Source of the DNA: Flagellimonas olearia
GTDB lineage: Bacteria; Bacteroidota; Bacteroidia; Flavobacteriales; Flavobacteriaceae
Reading direction: 5' to 3'
DNA length: 64,000 nucleotides
Assembly (NCBI RefSeq): GCF_009184425.1
Contig: NZ_WELG01000002.1
Location: 62,001-126,000 of the forward strand
A program made the position numbers and the translations under genes. Of this stretch, positions 7,187 through 15,781 are shown one piece after another (positions within the stretch are counted from its first letter, which is position 1; every line of letters starts with the position of its first letter). A model generated the notes under the pieces. It ran no database searches. It saw only the letters and a program-made list of their open reading frames with translations, and was not told where the DNA came from.

Positions 7187-9700
7187 ATGAAAAGTCGCCA
7201 GTTTTTTATCTCTGTTCTATGGGTCTGGATCGTAGTCAGCCATGGAACCTTGCATGCTCAAGACCATGACACCAAAAAAACCAAGGTGTTTGTCATCGGG
7301 GCCGTGGACCAATACCACTCGCCCATGGCGGACAAATCGGAAAGCATGTTTGCCCAACTGGCCAACAAAAATAATTTTGAACTACATTTTACGCGGGATA
7401 CCTCAGAGATCAATCCATTGAACCTGGCCCAATACGATGTGTTCCTTCAACTGCATGTAGCTCCTTTTGATCTTTCCGCTGCCCAACAATATACCATTCA
7501 GCAGTTTATGGAGAAAGGCAAGGGCTGGATCGGAATCCATGCTGCCGGACTCACAGGCACCCAATTTGACCAAAAGGGAAAAGAATATTGGAAATGGTAT
7601 GAAAATCTCTTGGGTGGCGTAATCTATTCCCCCCATCCTCCGCTCCAAGACGGTTTGGTTCGAATTGTGAATTCAGAACACCCAATTACCAAGGGGCTAT
7701 CCGCCAGTTTTACCCTGCGTGATGAGTGGTATGAGTTTGACCGGCTTCCGTCCCCACCCGTTAACATCCTTGCCATAGCGGACGAAAGCACATACGAACC
7801 CAGAAAACCTATGGGATATCACCCCGTGGTTTGGACCAATCCAAGTTATGACAAAGCGGTATACATAAGCATTGGCCACCATACCAGTTCGTGCGACAAT
7901 CCAAACTATAGGACCTTGGTGGGAAATGCTATCAACTGGGCGGCCGACCAATATGGAAAGGAAGAAAGGCAGATGGATAGCTTTCTGGAAAGCCAAGCCA
8001 CTATTCTGGTCAATCAGGTGGGTTATGACAGCAATCTTCCGAAAGAGGCAGTCCTTAAAAGCAAAAAAACCATTACTTCTGGAACAGCTTTCGCTTTGAT
8101 CGATGCCAGAACAGGAGAAAAAGTATTTACCGGTTCCATTGGAAAATCGGAACAGGTCATGGATTGGTCGGATGATTGGTATACCACCATCAATTTCTCC
8201 CAATTCAATACTCCGGGCTTTTACAATATTGAGATAACGCTTGAAGACCATACGCTACAATCTTTTGATTTTGAAATCAATAGCCAACTAATCTCGAAAA
8301 GCTTGATCCCTGCCATCACCAAATTTTTTTATGGACAAAGGGCAGATTCCGAAGAAGAGCTCATGGGGGACGCCAACGTAAAACTTTTTGGCAGCGAAAA
8401 CACTGTTGACCTTCGCGGCGGCTGGTGCGATGCTTCAGGGGATGTGAGCAAATACTTTTCGCATTTGGCGTATACCAACTACATGAATCCGCAACAGACC
8501 CCATTGGTGGATTGGTCCATGATGGAAACCGTGGAGGCCATTCCAAATCTTTTGGAGGCCACTGGAATCAAGGACTCGCTCATCCAAGAAACGTTCTACG
8601 GGGCAGATTACATCATGAAATCGCTATCCCCCGAAGGCTATTTTTACATGACCCTCTTCTCGTACTTCAAAAAAGACCCCAAGGAAAGACGTGTTGTGGG
8701 ATTGTTAGCCGATAGTAAAACCACATCGGATTATCAAAGTGGATTTCGCGAAGGAGGAGGCATGGGTGTGGCCGCATTGGCCCGTATCTCCACATGGAAA
8801 TGGAAAAGTAAGTACAGGCCCAGCGAATATCTGAAAGCGGCCGAGAAGGCTTATGCACATTTGCTGGAAAACAGCACCAAATACATTGATGACCATACCG
8901 AAAACATCTTGGATGACTATTCTGCCTTAATGGCCAGTACCGAACTATGGTTGGCCACAGGAAAATCAAAATACCAAAAAGATGCCAGGGCCAGAGCGGA
9001 AAAGCTTGTCCAAAGACAGTCCGAGGAAGGCTTCTTCTGGAGTGATGATGCAAAGACAAGACCCTTTTGGCATGCTTCCGATGCCGGACTTCCCTTGATA
9101 GCCTTGATCCGATATTTGGATGCCGAAAAAGACAGCGAGTTGAGAAGCCAGACCCTAAGTACCCTTAAAAAATTCATTGATTATCAACTACAGATTTCGG
9201 CAGAGACCGCCAATCCGTTCCAGTATCCCAGACAGACCTTCAAATATGAAGGCACTATCATGAAAGGTTTCTTTATCCCGCATGAAAACGAGAGTGGTTG
9301 GTGGTGGCAAGGCGAAAATGCCAGGATCGGTTCGTTGGCCACTGCATTGTTGAAAGGAGGGCGATTGGTATACCCAGCAACCACCCATTTGGGAGTGAGC
9401 GCAGAATTGGAGCAATCCATCAGTGCCTATCTAAACTGGATTTTAGGCACCAATCCCTATCAGGTGTGCATGATGTACGGTTATGGGCAGGTTAATGTAC
9501 CCTATATGGCCTCCATGTATGGGCATGGGTCGGGTATTGGGGGCATTTCCAACGGGATTACCGGTTTCAAGGAAAAACCGGATGGCAGCGGAATTGATTT
9601 CAGATATGAGGATTCTGGCAATGAATGGCGATGGAGCGAGCAATGGATTCCCCATACCGCATGGTTTTTACAAGCGTTGACCGCCTTGGAATCAAAATAA
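7187..9700 (+). CDS. Secreted ThuA-GH9 fusion, predicted exo-beta-glucosaminidase
   Basis: This 837-aa protein has a signal peptide (1-24, ending LHAQ), a ThuA-like domain (about 30-255), an immunoglobulin-like CelD_N domain starting at ILVNQVGYDSNLPKEA (about 272-365), and a GH9 (alpha/alpha)6 domain (about 370-835). The catalytic-base motif is GGWCDASGD (411-419). The general acid is probably Glu813 or Glu818 near the C-terminus. GH9 includes cellulases and also exo-beta-D-glucosaminidases, which Vibrionaceae use on chitosan oligomers. I favour the latter because the operon otherwise handles glucosamine. The fused N-terminal ThuA domain is unusual. Activity on GlcN is an inference. Confidence 0.83.
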   Translation: MKSRQFFISVLWVWIVVSHGTLHAQDHDTKKTKVFVIGAVDQYHSPMADKSESMFAQLANKNNFELHFTRDTSEINPLNLAQYDVFLQLHVAPFDLSAAQQYTIQQFMEKGKGWIGIHAAGLTGTQFDQKGKEYWKWYENLLGGVIYSPHPPLQDGLVRIVNSEHPITKGLSASFTLRDEWYEFDRLPSPPVNILAIADESTYEPRKPMGYHPVVWTNPSYDKAVYISIGHHTSSCDNPNYRTLVGNAINWAADQYGKEERQMDSFLESQATILVNQVGYDSNLPKEAVLKSKKTITSGTAFALIDARTGEKVFTGSIGKSEQVMDWSDDWYTTINFSQFNTPGFYNIEITLEDHTLQSFDFEINSQLISKSLIPAITKFFYGQRADSEEELMGDANVKLFGSENTVDLRGGWCDASGDVSKYFSHLAYTNYMNPQQTPLVDWSMMETVEAIPNLLEATGIKDSLIQETFYGADYIMKSLSPEGYFYMTLFSYFKKDPKERRVVGLLADSKTTSDYQSGFREGGGMGVAALARISTWKWKSKYRPSEYLKAAEKAYAHLLENSTKYIDDHTENILDDYSALMASTELWLATGKSKYQKDARARAEKLVQRQSEEGFFWSDDAKTRPFWHASDAGLPLIALIRYLDAEKDSELRSQTLSTLKKFIDYQLQISAETANPFQYPRQTFKYEGTIMKGFFIPHENESGWWWQGENARIGSLATALLKGGRLVYPATTHLGVSAELEQSISAYLNWILGTNPYQVCMMYGYGQVNVPYMASMYGHGSGIGGISNGITGFKEKPDGSGIDFRYEDSGNEWRWSEQWIPHTAWFLQALTALESK

Positions 9701-9745
9701 AAAAGGGTTTGTTTCCCGATATGACAACTTAAAAAGATCAATCAA

Positions 9746-10507
9746 ATGAAAACGATTTCTATACTGTTTACCGCTTTGTTGGGCTTGGTGATGACCACCT
9801 CAACATACTCCCAAACCAAAAAACGAATGATCGTAATTGCCGAGCGGGGTGAAATCCATGAAAGCTTTGTGGCCGCTGCTTTGGAATGGTTGGATGGCTA
9901 TAGCGCTGCGAACCACCTGGAATATGACCTTATTACGGAAACCGATTCCATTTCCACCGACTTTTTGGAACGGTATGATTTGTTCCTTCAGTTGAATTTC
10001 CCACCTTATCGCTGGTCGGATGAATCAAAGGCCGCCTTTGAAGATTATATAGACAATGGCAAGGGCGCATGGATAGGATTCCACCATGCAGCACTCTTGG
10101 GCGAGTTCGACGGTTATGAAATGTGGGGCTGGTTTTCCAACTTTTTGGGAGGTATACGGTTCAAGGATTATGTCGCTAAAAGAGTGGATGGAGAAGTACA
10201 TATTGAGGAGAAGGATCACCCAATTTTCAAGTCGCTTCCCAACCACTTTAACCTCCCTAGGGAAGAATGGTACACCTTTGACCGCAATCCAAGGGATGGC
10301 GCAAAGGTTTTGGCCACCGTGGATGAAAATAGCTACAACCCACCATCAAACATAACAATGGGAGACCATCCGGTCATTTGGACCAATCCCACCAAGAAAG
10401 CCAAAAACGTATACTTCTTGTTCGGTCACCACGGCGGATTGTTTGAAATACAAGAGTTCACCACACTTTTTGAAAACACCCTTCAATGGGCCCTAAAAAA
10501 AGATTGA
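9746..10507 (+). CDS. Secreted ThuA-domain protein
   Basis: This 253-aa protein has a signal peptide (about 1-22, ending TYSQ) and a single ThuA-like domain, a flavodoxin/glutamine-amidotransferase-type fold found in trehalose-utilisation and other sugar loci. Motifs shared with the ThuA part of the preceding GH9 fusion include KGAWIGFHHAA (KGWIGIHAAG there), EEWYTFDR (DEWYEFDR there) and DHPVIWTNP (YHPVVWTNP there), so the two are paralogues. The biochemical role of secreted ThuA domains is not settled. The stop overlaps the EIIA start by 1 bp (TGATG), suggesting translational coupling. Confidence 0.85.
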   Translation: MKTISILFTALLGLVMTTSTYSQTKKRMIVIAERGEIHESFVAAALEWLDGYSAANHLEYDLITETDSISTDFLERYDLFLQLNFPPYRWSDESKAAFEDYIDNGKGAWIGFHHAALLGEFDGYEMWGWFSNFLGGIRFKDYVAKRVDGEVHIEEKDHPIFKSLPNHFNLPREEWYTFDRNPRDGAKVLATVDENSYNPPSNITMGDHPVIWTNPTKKAKNVYFLFGHHGGLFEIQEFTTLFENTLQWALKKD

Positions 10508-10917
10508 TGAGAAAATTTTTGATAGCAACACACGGCAAGTTTGCATCCGGTATAAAATCATCTTTGGATATGATCATCGGGGCACAGGACAACATTTTTG
10601 TCCTGGATGCCTATACCGAAAACAATAGTCCCATACAGGACCATTTGGATGACATCTTAAAGGAAATCGAAATAGGTGATGAGCTGGTCGTGTTCACGGA
10701 CATCATGGGAGGAAGTATTACGAATCAAATCATACAACGGATCAATTCCAGCAATGCACATATTGTTTCAGGGGTAAATCTACCCTTATTGATCGAAGTA
10801 ATCCTTTCAGACCCCAACGAAGATCTTCAAAAGGTCTTGGATGATGCCATTGAAAATGCAAAAACGCAAATCGTTTACGTGAGCAAATTGATAACTAAAC
10901 AAACTCAAAATGATTAA
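10507..10917 (+). CDS. PTS mannose-family EIIA component
   Basis: This 136-aa protein matches the EIIA-Man fold, a cytoplasmic phosphocarrier that takes phosphate from HPr and passes it to EIIB. The N-terminus IATHGKFASG carries the phosphorylated histidine (His9 with this start, equivalent to His10 of ManX). The downstream FTDIMGGSITNQI and VSGVNLPLLIEV match conserved segments of the family. The ATG at 10507 overlaps the stop of the ThuA gene. An in-frame ATG 7 codons earlier would extend further into that gene and is less likely. It overlaps the EIIB gene by 8 bp. Confidence 0.92.
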   Translation: MRKFLIATHGKFASGIKSSLDMIIGAQDNIFVLDAYTENNSPIQDHLDDILKEIEIGDELVVFTDIMGGSITNQIIQRINSSNAHIVSGVNLPLLIEVILSDPNEDLQKVLDDAIENAKTQIVYVSKLITKQTQND

Positions 10918-11380
10918 ATTAACTAGAATAGACGATCGACTAGTGCACGGTCAGGTCGCATTCACATGGGTGCCATCCCTCGGAGTGGACTGCCTTTTGG
11001 TGGCCAACGACAAGGTTGCCCAAGACGACTTTCAAAAAATGACCTTGGGCCTCGCCAAACCGGCCGGGGTAAAATTGGTAATCCGTTCCCTTGAAGAATC
11101 CATTCAGTTTTTGAACGATGAGAAAAACAAGTCCTTGAAAGTGCTCATCCTGATCAACTCAGTTATGGATGCTTTTGCCATGGTAGATGGGGTCAAAGAA
11201 ATCAAATCAATCAATTTCGGAGGTATCCGTTCTGGGGAAGGAAAACGATTGATCTCCAAATCGGTGGCCATATCGGAAGAGGATAGCACACTTATACACA
11301 CCCTGCTGGAAAAAGGGGTGGAATTGGAGGTTCGTCAAGTTCCCACGGACAAAAAGCAAATGATCGAAACCCTACTGTAA
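10910..11380 (+). CDS. PTS mannose/sorbose-family EIIB component
   Basis: This 156-aa cytoplasmic EIIB has the family signature RIDDRLVHGQV at 6-16. His13 is the predicted phosphorylation site that hands phosphate to the incoming sugar. The rest (VANDKVAQDDFQK, KSINFGGIRSGEGKRL) fits the PTS_IIB sorbose/mannose family along its full length. It lies between EIIA and EIICD. The substrate is not readable from EIIB alone. Confidence 0.93.
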   Translation: MIKLTRIDDRLVHGQVAFTWVPSLGVDCLLVANDKVAQDDFQKMTLGLAKPAGVKLVIRSLEESIQFLNDEKNKSLKVLILINSVMDAFAMVDGVKEIKSINFGGIRSGEGKRLISKSVAISEEDSTLIHTLLEKGVELEVRQVPTDKKQMIETLL

Positions 11381-11394
11381 CACCCTTCTTTTAG

Positions 11395-12963
11395 ATGATA
11401 ACCAATATTCTTATAACCTTAATAGCAGTGTTCGGGCATTTTGAGGACTTTTTGGGCACTACCCTGCTCAGTAGACCTTTGGTGCTGGGACCTCTCGTAG
11501 GTCTGGTTCTGGGTGATGTTACCCAAGGTATCATCATGGGCGCCACTTTGGAACTCATATTTATGGGAAACATCAAAGTTGGGGCGGCCATTCCCCCAGA
11601 TGTCATTACCGGAGGTGTTCTGGGAACCGCCTTTGCCATCATGTCCGGCAAGGGAACTGCCATCGCATTGGGATTGGCGGTACCTATCTCCATTTTGGCG
11701 GAAATGATCTTGAGTGGACTCTTTATTTTCCGTGCCGTGTTCAATAAAAAATTTGAACAGTATGCTGAAGCGGGAGACATTCAAAAATTTCAGCGACTGC
11801 ACATTGTTTCTGGTCTACTGAAACCACTTTTAATGGGACTGATTGTCTTTTTGGCACTCTTTCTTGGTGCGGATGCCATGAAAGTGTTCTTGGATATGAT
11901 CCCCCTTTGGGTGAACGATGGGTTGAAAGTGGCCGGCAACATGCTTCCCGCTTTGGGGTTTGCTTTGCTCATGCACGTCATGTTCAACAAAAAAGTGGCC
12001 CACTATTTCTTCTTAGGCTTTATTCTGAGCAGTTATCTAAAATTGCCCATGATCGCCATTGGCGGAATTGGGATCATCATAGCACTCGTCATCACAAAGT
12101 TTACAGAACAAAATTTTGATTCCGATGATGGGGACCAGACCACAGATGGTGAGGAAGCCATGTCTTCCCTATCCAAAAAGGAAGTGAGGGGTATTTTTTA
12201 TCGATCCCTTGCCCTGGAAGCCAACTTCAATTTTGAAACATGTCAAAATACAGGGTTTGCATTTTCCATCATCCATATACTGAAGAAGCTATACAAGACC
12301 AAGGAAGATATTTCGGCTGCCCTTAAACGGCACTTGCAGTTTTTCAATACAAGTCCATATGGTTCCACATTGATCTTGGGTGTGGCCGCGGCCATGGAAG
12401 AGCAAAATGCAAAGACCAAGGATTTCAACCCGGAATCCATCAATGCCGTAAAAGTGGGTCTTATGGGGCCTATTGCCGGAATATTCGATTCCTTGTTCTG
12501 GGGCACTTTAAAAGTAGTGGCTGCTGGTGTTGGAGCTTCTCTGGCGCTTCAAGGGAACATTATAGGTCCGGTACTGTTTATCATCATATACAATGGTCCA
12601 CACCTTTGGCTCAGGTACAAACTTACCTTTATTGGATATACCCAAGGAAACCGCTTTTTACAACGACTGTCAGGGAGTAAGCTAATGGACAACCTTACAT
12701 TTGGATCTTCCATTGTTGGCCTCATGGTTGTTGGGGCCATGCCCTCCCTGCTCATGTCGGTGAATACCCCTATTGAAATAGGAACAGGGGATTCCACGGT
12801 TGCATTGCAAGGAATCTTAGATCAATTGGCACCGGGGATCATTCCGTTGTTGTTGACCTTTTTGACCTACTTCTTTTTGAAGAAAAACGTGAAAGTCACC
12901 CTATTGTTATTGGGACTGCTTGTACTTGGGTTCTTGGGAAGCATGTTCCACATATTCATCTAG
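11395..12963 (+). CDS. PTS mannose-family EIIC-EIID fusion permease
   Basis: The two inner-membrane subunits are joined in one 522-aa chain. Residues 1 to about 235 match EIIC (GVLGTAFAIMSGKGTAIALGL region, many hydrophobic helices). An acidic linker follows at about 236-258 (DSDDGDQTTDGEE). Residues about 262-522 match EIID: FYRSLALEANFNFETCQNTG, KRHLQFFNTSPYG, GLMGPIAGIFDS, and membrane segments at the end. In Enterobacteria and Firmicutes these are separate proteins (ManY and ManZ). The reading frame is intact across the junction, so this is a true gene fusion. It would import a sugar of the GlcN/Glc/Man type with phosphorylation at C6. Confidence 0.9.
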   Translation: MITNILITLIAVFGHFEDFLGTTLLSRPLVLGPLVGLVLGDVTQGIIMGATLELIFMGNIKVGAAIPPDVITGGVLGTAFAIMSGKGTAIALGLAVPISILAEMILSGLFIFRAVFNKKFEQYAEAGDIQKFQRLHIVSGLLKPLLMGLIVFLALFLGADAMKVFLDMIPLWVNDGLKVAGNMLPALGFALLMHVMFNKKVAHYFFLGFILSSYLKLPMIAIGGIGIIIALVITKFTEQNFDSDDGDQTTDGEEAMSSLSKKEVRGIFYRSLALEANFNFETCQNTGFAFSIIHILKKLYKTKEDISAALKRHLQFFNTSPYGSTLILGVAAAMEEQNAKTKDFNPESINAVKVGLMGPIAGIFDSLFWGTLKVVAAGVGASLALQGNIIGPVLFIIIYNGPHLWLRYKLTFIGYTQGNRFLQRLSGSKLMDNLTFGSSIVGLMVVGAMPSLLMSVNTPIEIGTGDSTVALQGILDQLAPGIIPLLLTFLTYFFLKKNVKVTLLLLGLLVLGFLGSMFHIFI

Positions 12964-12967
12964 ACTT

Positions 12968-14701
12968 GTGAAAGTGGATAAAGAAGGAAAAATAGAAAAA
13001 CGATTTATGGGGGTGGCCGCATCCCCAGGCATTTCCATAGGGTACGCCCATCTTATCATCAAGACCAGACCAACTTTATCTGGAATTTTGATTGACGACC
13101 AATCGATTCCCATCGAACTCGAAAAGTTTGAGGATGCCATCCGTACGTCAATGGAGCAACTTGAGCTGTTGAAGGACAAAGCAAAATCGAACCTGGAAGA
13201 ATTTGACATTCTGGAATCACATATTGAATTGTTACAAGACCCACAGATCAACGATGAAGTCACAACCTACATTACCGAGGAAAGAAAAAATGCACTGGAC
13301 GCGGTGACCTTGGTGGCCAACAAAATGGTACAGCTCTTTGAAGGATTGGACGATGCCTATTTACGTGCCCGATCGGCAGATATTCGGGATATTGGAGATC
13401 GTATTGCGGAAAATCTACAGGGAAACCACAAAGTAATAACTCCTCTTGGTCCCAATTCCATTGTGTTGGCCAAGGAACTCTCCCCTTCGGACACCATATC
13501 CATGGATTTGGAAAAAGTTTTGGGCTTTGCCACGGAAACCGGTGGAGCGGTTTCACATACCGCCATCTTGGCCAAATCCAACAATGTACCCGCAGTGTTG
13601 GGCTGTGGTAAGCTATTGGAATCGGTAATCCATGGAGATCATATCATCGTGGATGGAACCCAAGGAACGGTGATTGTAAACCCAAGCGAAAATGTGAAGG
13701 AAGAATACCGACAAAAGCAGGTGGATTTTATCAAACACAAGGCCTATCTAAACTCGTTGAAAGAGGTGCCTGCCATTACCAATGATGGGGTTGGTATAAC
13801 CCTATTGGCCAATATCTCCAATGACCAAGACATGAAGAAGGCCTTGGAATATGGGGCCAAGGGAGCAGGTCTTTTGCGTACCGAGATGATGTATATGGAA
13901 AAGGAATCCTTCCCAACTGAAGAGGAGCAATACCAATTCTATAAATCGGTGGCCATCCATGCCCAAGGCACTCCGGTCACCGTAAGAACGCTTGACGTAG
14001 GTGGCGATAAACCCTTGGGGTATTTTGACCTTCCCAAAGAGGAGAATCCCTTTTTGGGATACCGGGCCATACGCATTTCCTTGGACCAACAAGAAATCTT
14101 CAGCACCCAACTTCGGGCCATTCTGAGAGCCGGTGTACATGGAAATCTTAAGATCATGTTCCCCATGATCTCCAGTGTCATGGAGCTTCGGAAAGCCAAG
14201 GAAATTTTGGACCAAGTCAAGGAAGAGCTGTTCTCCGAAGGCATCGCATTTGCCCCGAACATCCCCGTGGGAATCATGATTGAGGTTCCTTCAGCTGCAA
14301 TCATGGCGGATGTACTGGCCAAGGAAGTGGATTTTTTCAGCATTGGCACAAATGACCTTTGCCAATATACCCTTGCCGTAGATCGTGGCAACGAAAACAT
14401 AAAACAGCTGTACGACCCATTTGATCCCGCCGTGTTGAGGCTAGTTCATCAGAGTATTGAGCGGGCCAATGACCATAACATATCGGTGAGCGTCTGCGGT
14501 GAGCTTGCCTCTGATACCAGGGCAACCCTCCTTTTAATGGGAATGGAACTGAGGGAATTTTCAATGAGCAGTACCTCCATTCCAGAGGTAAAGGATATCA
14601 TTCGCAAACACAATATCAAGAAAGCCAAAGAAATATGGAATCATGTCATGAACATGGACCATTCAAAAAGTATAACCGACTATCTCGAAAAACATATATG
14701 A
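12968..14701 (+). CDS. ptsI: PTS Enzyme I (phosphoenolpyruvate-protein phosphotransferase)
   Basis: Enzyme I takes phosphate from PEP and passes it to HPr. The N-terminal motif GVAASPGISIG, the phospho-His site GGAVSHTAILA (His197 with this start), LRTEMMYME, GIMIEVPSAA, SIGTNDLCQYTLAVDRGN and the active-site Cys segment SVCGELASD are all present, so the enzyme looks fully functional (577 aa). I prefer the GTG at 12968 because homologues carry a short basic leader before the first conserved Gly. ATG 13007 (MGVAASPG) is the alternative, and an ATG at 12920 would overlap the permease by 44 bp. It overlaps the HPr gene by 4 bp. Confidence 0.93.
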   Translation: MKVDKEGKIEKRFMGVAASPGISIGYAHLIIKTRPTLSGILIDDQSIPIELEKFEDAIRTSMEQLELLKDKAKSNLEEFDILESHIELLQDPQINDEVTTYITEERKNALDAVTLVANKMVQLFEGLDDAYLRARSADIRDIGDRIAENLQGNHKVITPLGPNSIVLAKELSPSDTISMDLEKVLGFATETGGAVSHTAILAKSNNVPAVLGCGKLLESVIHGDHIIVDGTQGTVIVNPSENVKEEYRQKQVDFIKHKAYLNSLKEVPAITNDGVGITLLANISNDQDMKKALEYGAKGAGLLRTEMMYMEKESFPTEEEQYQFYKSVAIHAQGTPVTVRTLDVGGDKPLGYFDLPKEENPFLGYRAIRISLDQQEIFSTQLRAILRAGVHGNLKIMFPMISSVMELRKAKEILDQVKEELFSEGIAFAPNIPVGIMIEVPSAAIMADVLAKEVDFFSIGTNDLCQYTLAVDRGNENIKQLYDPFDPAVLRLVHQSIERANDHNISVSVCGELASDTRATLLLMGMELREFSMSSTSIPEVKDIIRKHNIKKAKEIWNHVMNMDHSKSITDYLEKHI

Positions 14702-14964
14702 TTTCAAAAGAATACATCATCACGGATCCAGATGGAATCCATGCCCGACCAGCGGCAAACCTGATCAAGATCGGACGAAAATTTCAATCGACCATACAAA
14801 TCAAAAAAGATAAGGACCCCATTGAACTCAACAGTATGATCGGGTTGATGATGTTGGGGGCAAAAGGGGGTGATTCCATAATGCTGACCATAGAGGGTGA
14901 GGACGAATTGGAAGCTGCCCAAGCCATAGAAGATTTTTTTCAAAACGAATTGAGTAAACCATAA
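14698..14964 (+). CDS. ptsH: PTS phosphocarrier HPr
   Basis: This 88-aa HPr has His15 in the motif GIHARPAA, which receives phosphate from Enzyme I. It also has a Ser at position 46 (LNSMIGLMMLG), aligned with the regulatory Ser46 of Gram-positive HPr that HPr kinase/phosphorylase modifies. The ATG at 14698 overlaps the Enzyme I stop (ATGA). A longer frame from 14635 lies inside ptsI and is not needed. No HPr kinase gene is in this window. Confidence 0.95.
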   Translation: MISKEYIITDPDGIHARPAANLIKIGRKFQSTIQIKKDKDPIELNSMIGLMMLGAKGGDSIMLTIEGEDELEAAQAIEDFFQNELSKP

Positions 14965-14973
14965 CAACGATAC

Positions 14974-15714
14974 ATGAAAATTACCATTACCAAGGACGAA
15001 TCGGATTTTGACATCACCGCAGCATGGCGGATCATAGCACAAATCTTGGAGAAACCCAATTCTGTGATCGGGCTTTCAACGGGACAGACCACGATCAACA
15101 TGCACGCCATAGTTTCCCAAATCCATGAAAAATACCCTTTTGCGGTAGATCAGCTCACCCTGTTCAATGTGGATGAATTGACCAATCTCCCCCGTGAGTA
15201 TGCCGGTAGTTGCTATACCATGATCAAAAACCAGATTGCAGGTCCGCTAGGGATTCCAGAGGAGAATTTCATCATGCCCCCTACCATGTCCGATGATTTT
15301 GAGGCCGAAGCAAAGCTTTTTGAGGAGCGTTTGGCAGAACGGGGCGGGGCCGATCTACAGATGTTGGGGCTCGGCACCAACGGCCATATCGGGATCAATC
15401 AGCCAGGAACCCCATTTGAGAGTGAGACCTGGGTTTCCCCCATGGATCCTGATTTTGAAGCACGGGTGCGCAGGGAGACCAATGTATCTGCCGATCATGA
15501 ACTGGGTGGTCTTACCCGGGGCATCAAAAATATTATGCACACCCGGAAACTGATCCTGATCGTAAAGGGAGAGCACAAGGCCGAGATGGTGGAAAAGGCC
15601 ATATTGGGCCCCGTAACCATTGATATTCCCGCTTCGGTGGTGCAATTGCACCCCAATTGTGAGGTATTGTTGGATGCTGCCGCTGCATCCCGTATCAAGG
15701 ATAAGATTTCGTAA
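14974..15714 (+). CDS. Glucosamine-6-phosphate deaminase family protein (PTS-operon copy)
   Basis: This 246-aa NagB-fold protein has the phosphate loop LSTGQTT, the motif NVDELTNL with the general-base Asp, and GTNGHIGINQPG with the catalytic His. It is predicted to convert glucosamine-6-phosphate delivered by the PTS to fructose-6-phosphate and ammonia. Oddly, the residue matching catalytic Glu148 of E. coli NagB is Gln (NQPG instead of NEP), and Asp141 is Asn; the latter also occurs in other NagB proteins. It may therefore act on a related substrate such as another hexosamine-phosphate. It begins 9 bp after ptsH. It is a distant paralogue of the nagB at 27448-28209. Confidence 0.85.
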   Translation: MKITITKDESDFDITAAWRIIAQILEKPNSVIGLSTGQTTINMHAIVSQIHEKYPFAVDQLTLFNVDELTNLPREYAGSCYTMIKNQIAGPLGIPEENFIMPPTMSDDFEAEAKLFEERLAERGGADLQMLGLGTNGHIGINQPGTPFESETWVSPMDPDFEARVRRETNVSADHELGGLTRGIKNIMHTRKLILIVKGEHKAEMVEKAILGPVTIDIPASVVQLHPNCEVLLDAAAASRIKDKIS

Positions 15715-15781
15715 GAAAGTTGTAATGATCACTTGGGTTGATCATAAAGGCCATATAAATGAATCGATAAAATCAAAACAA

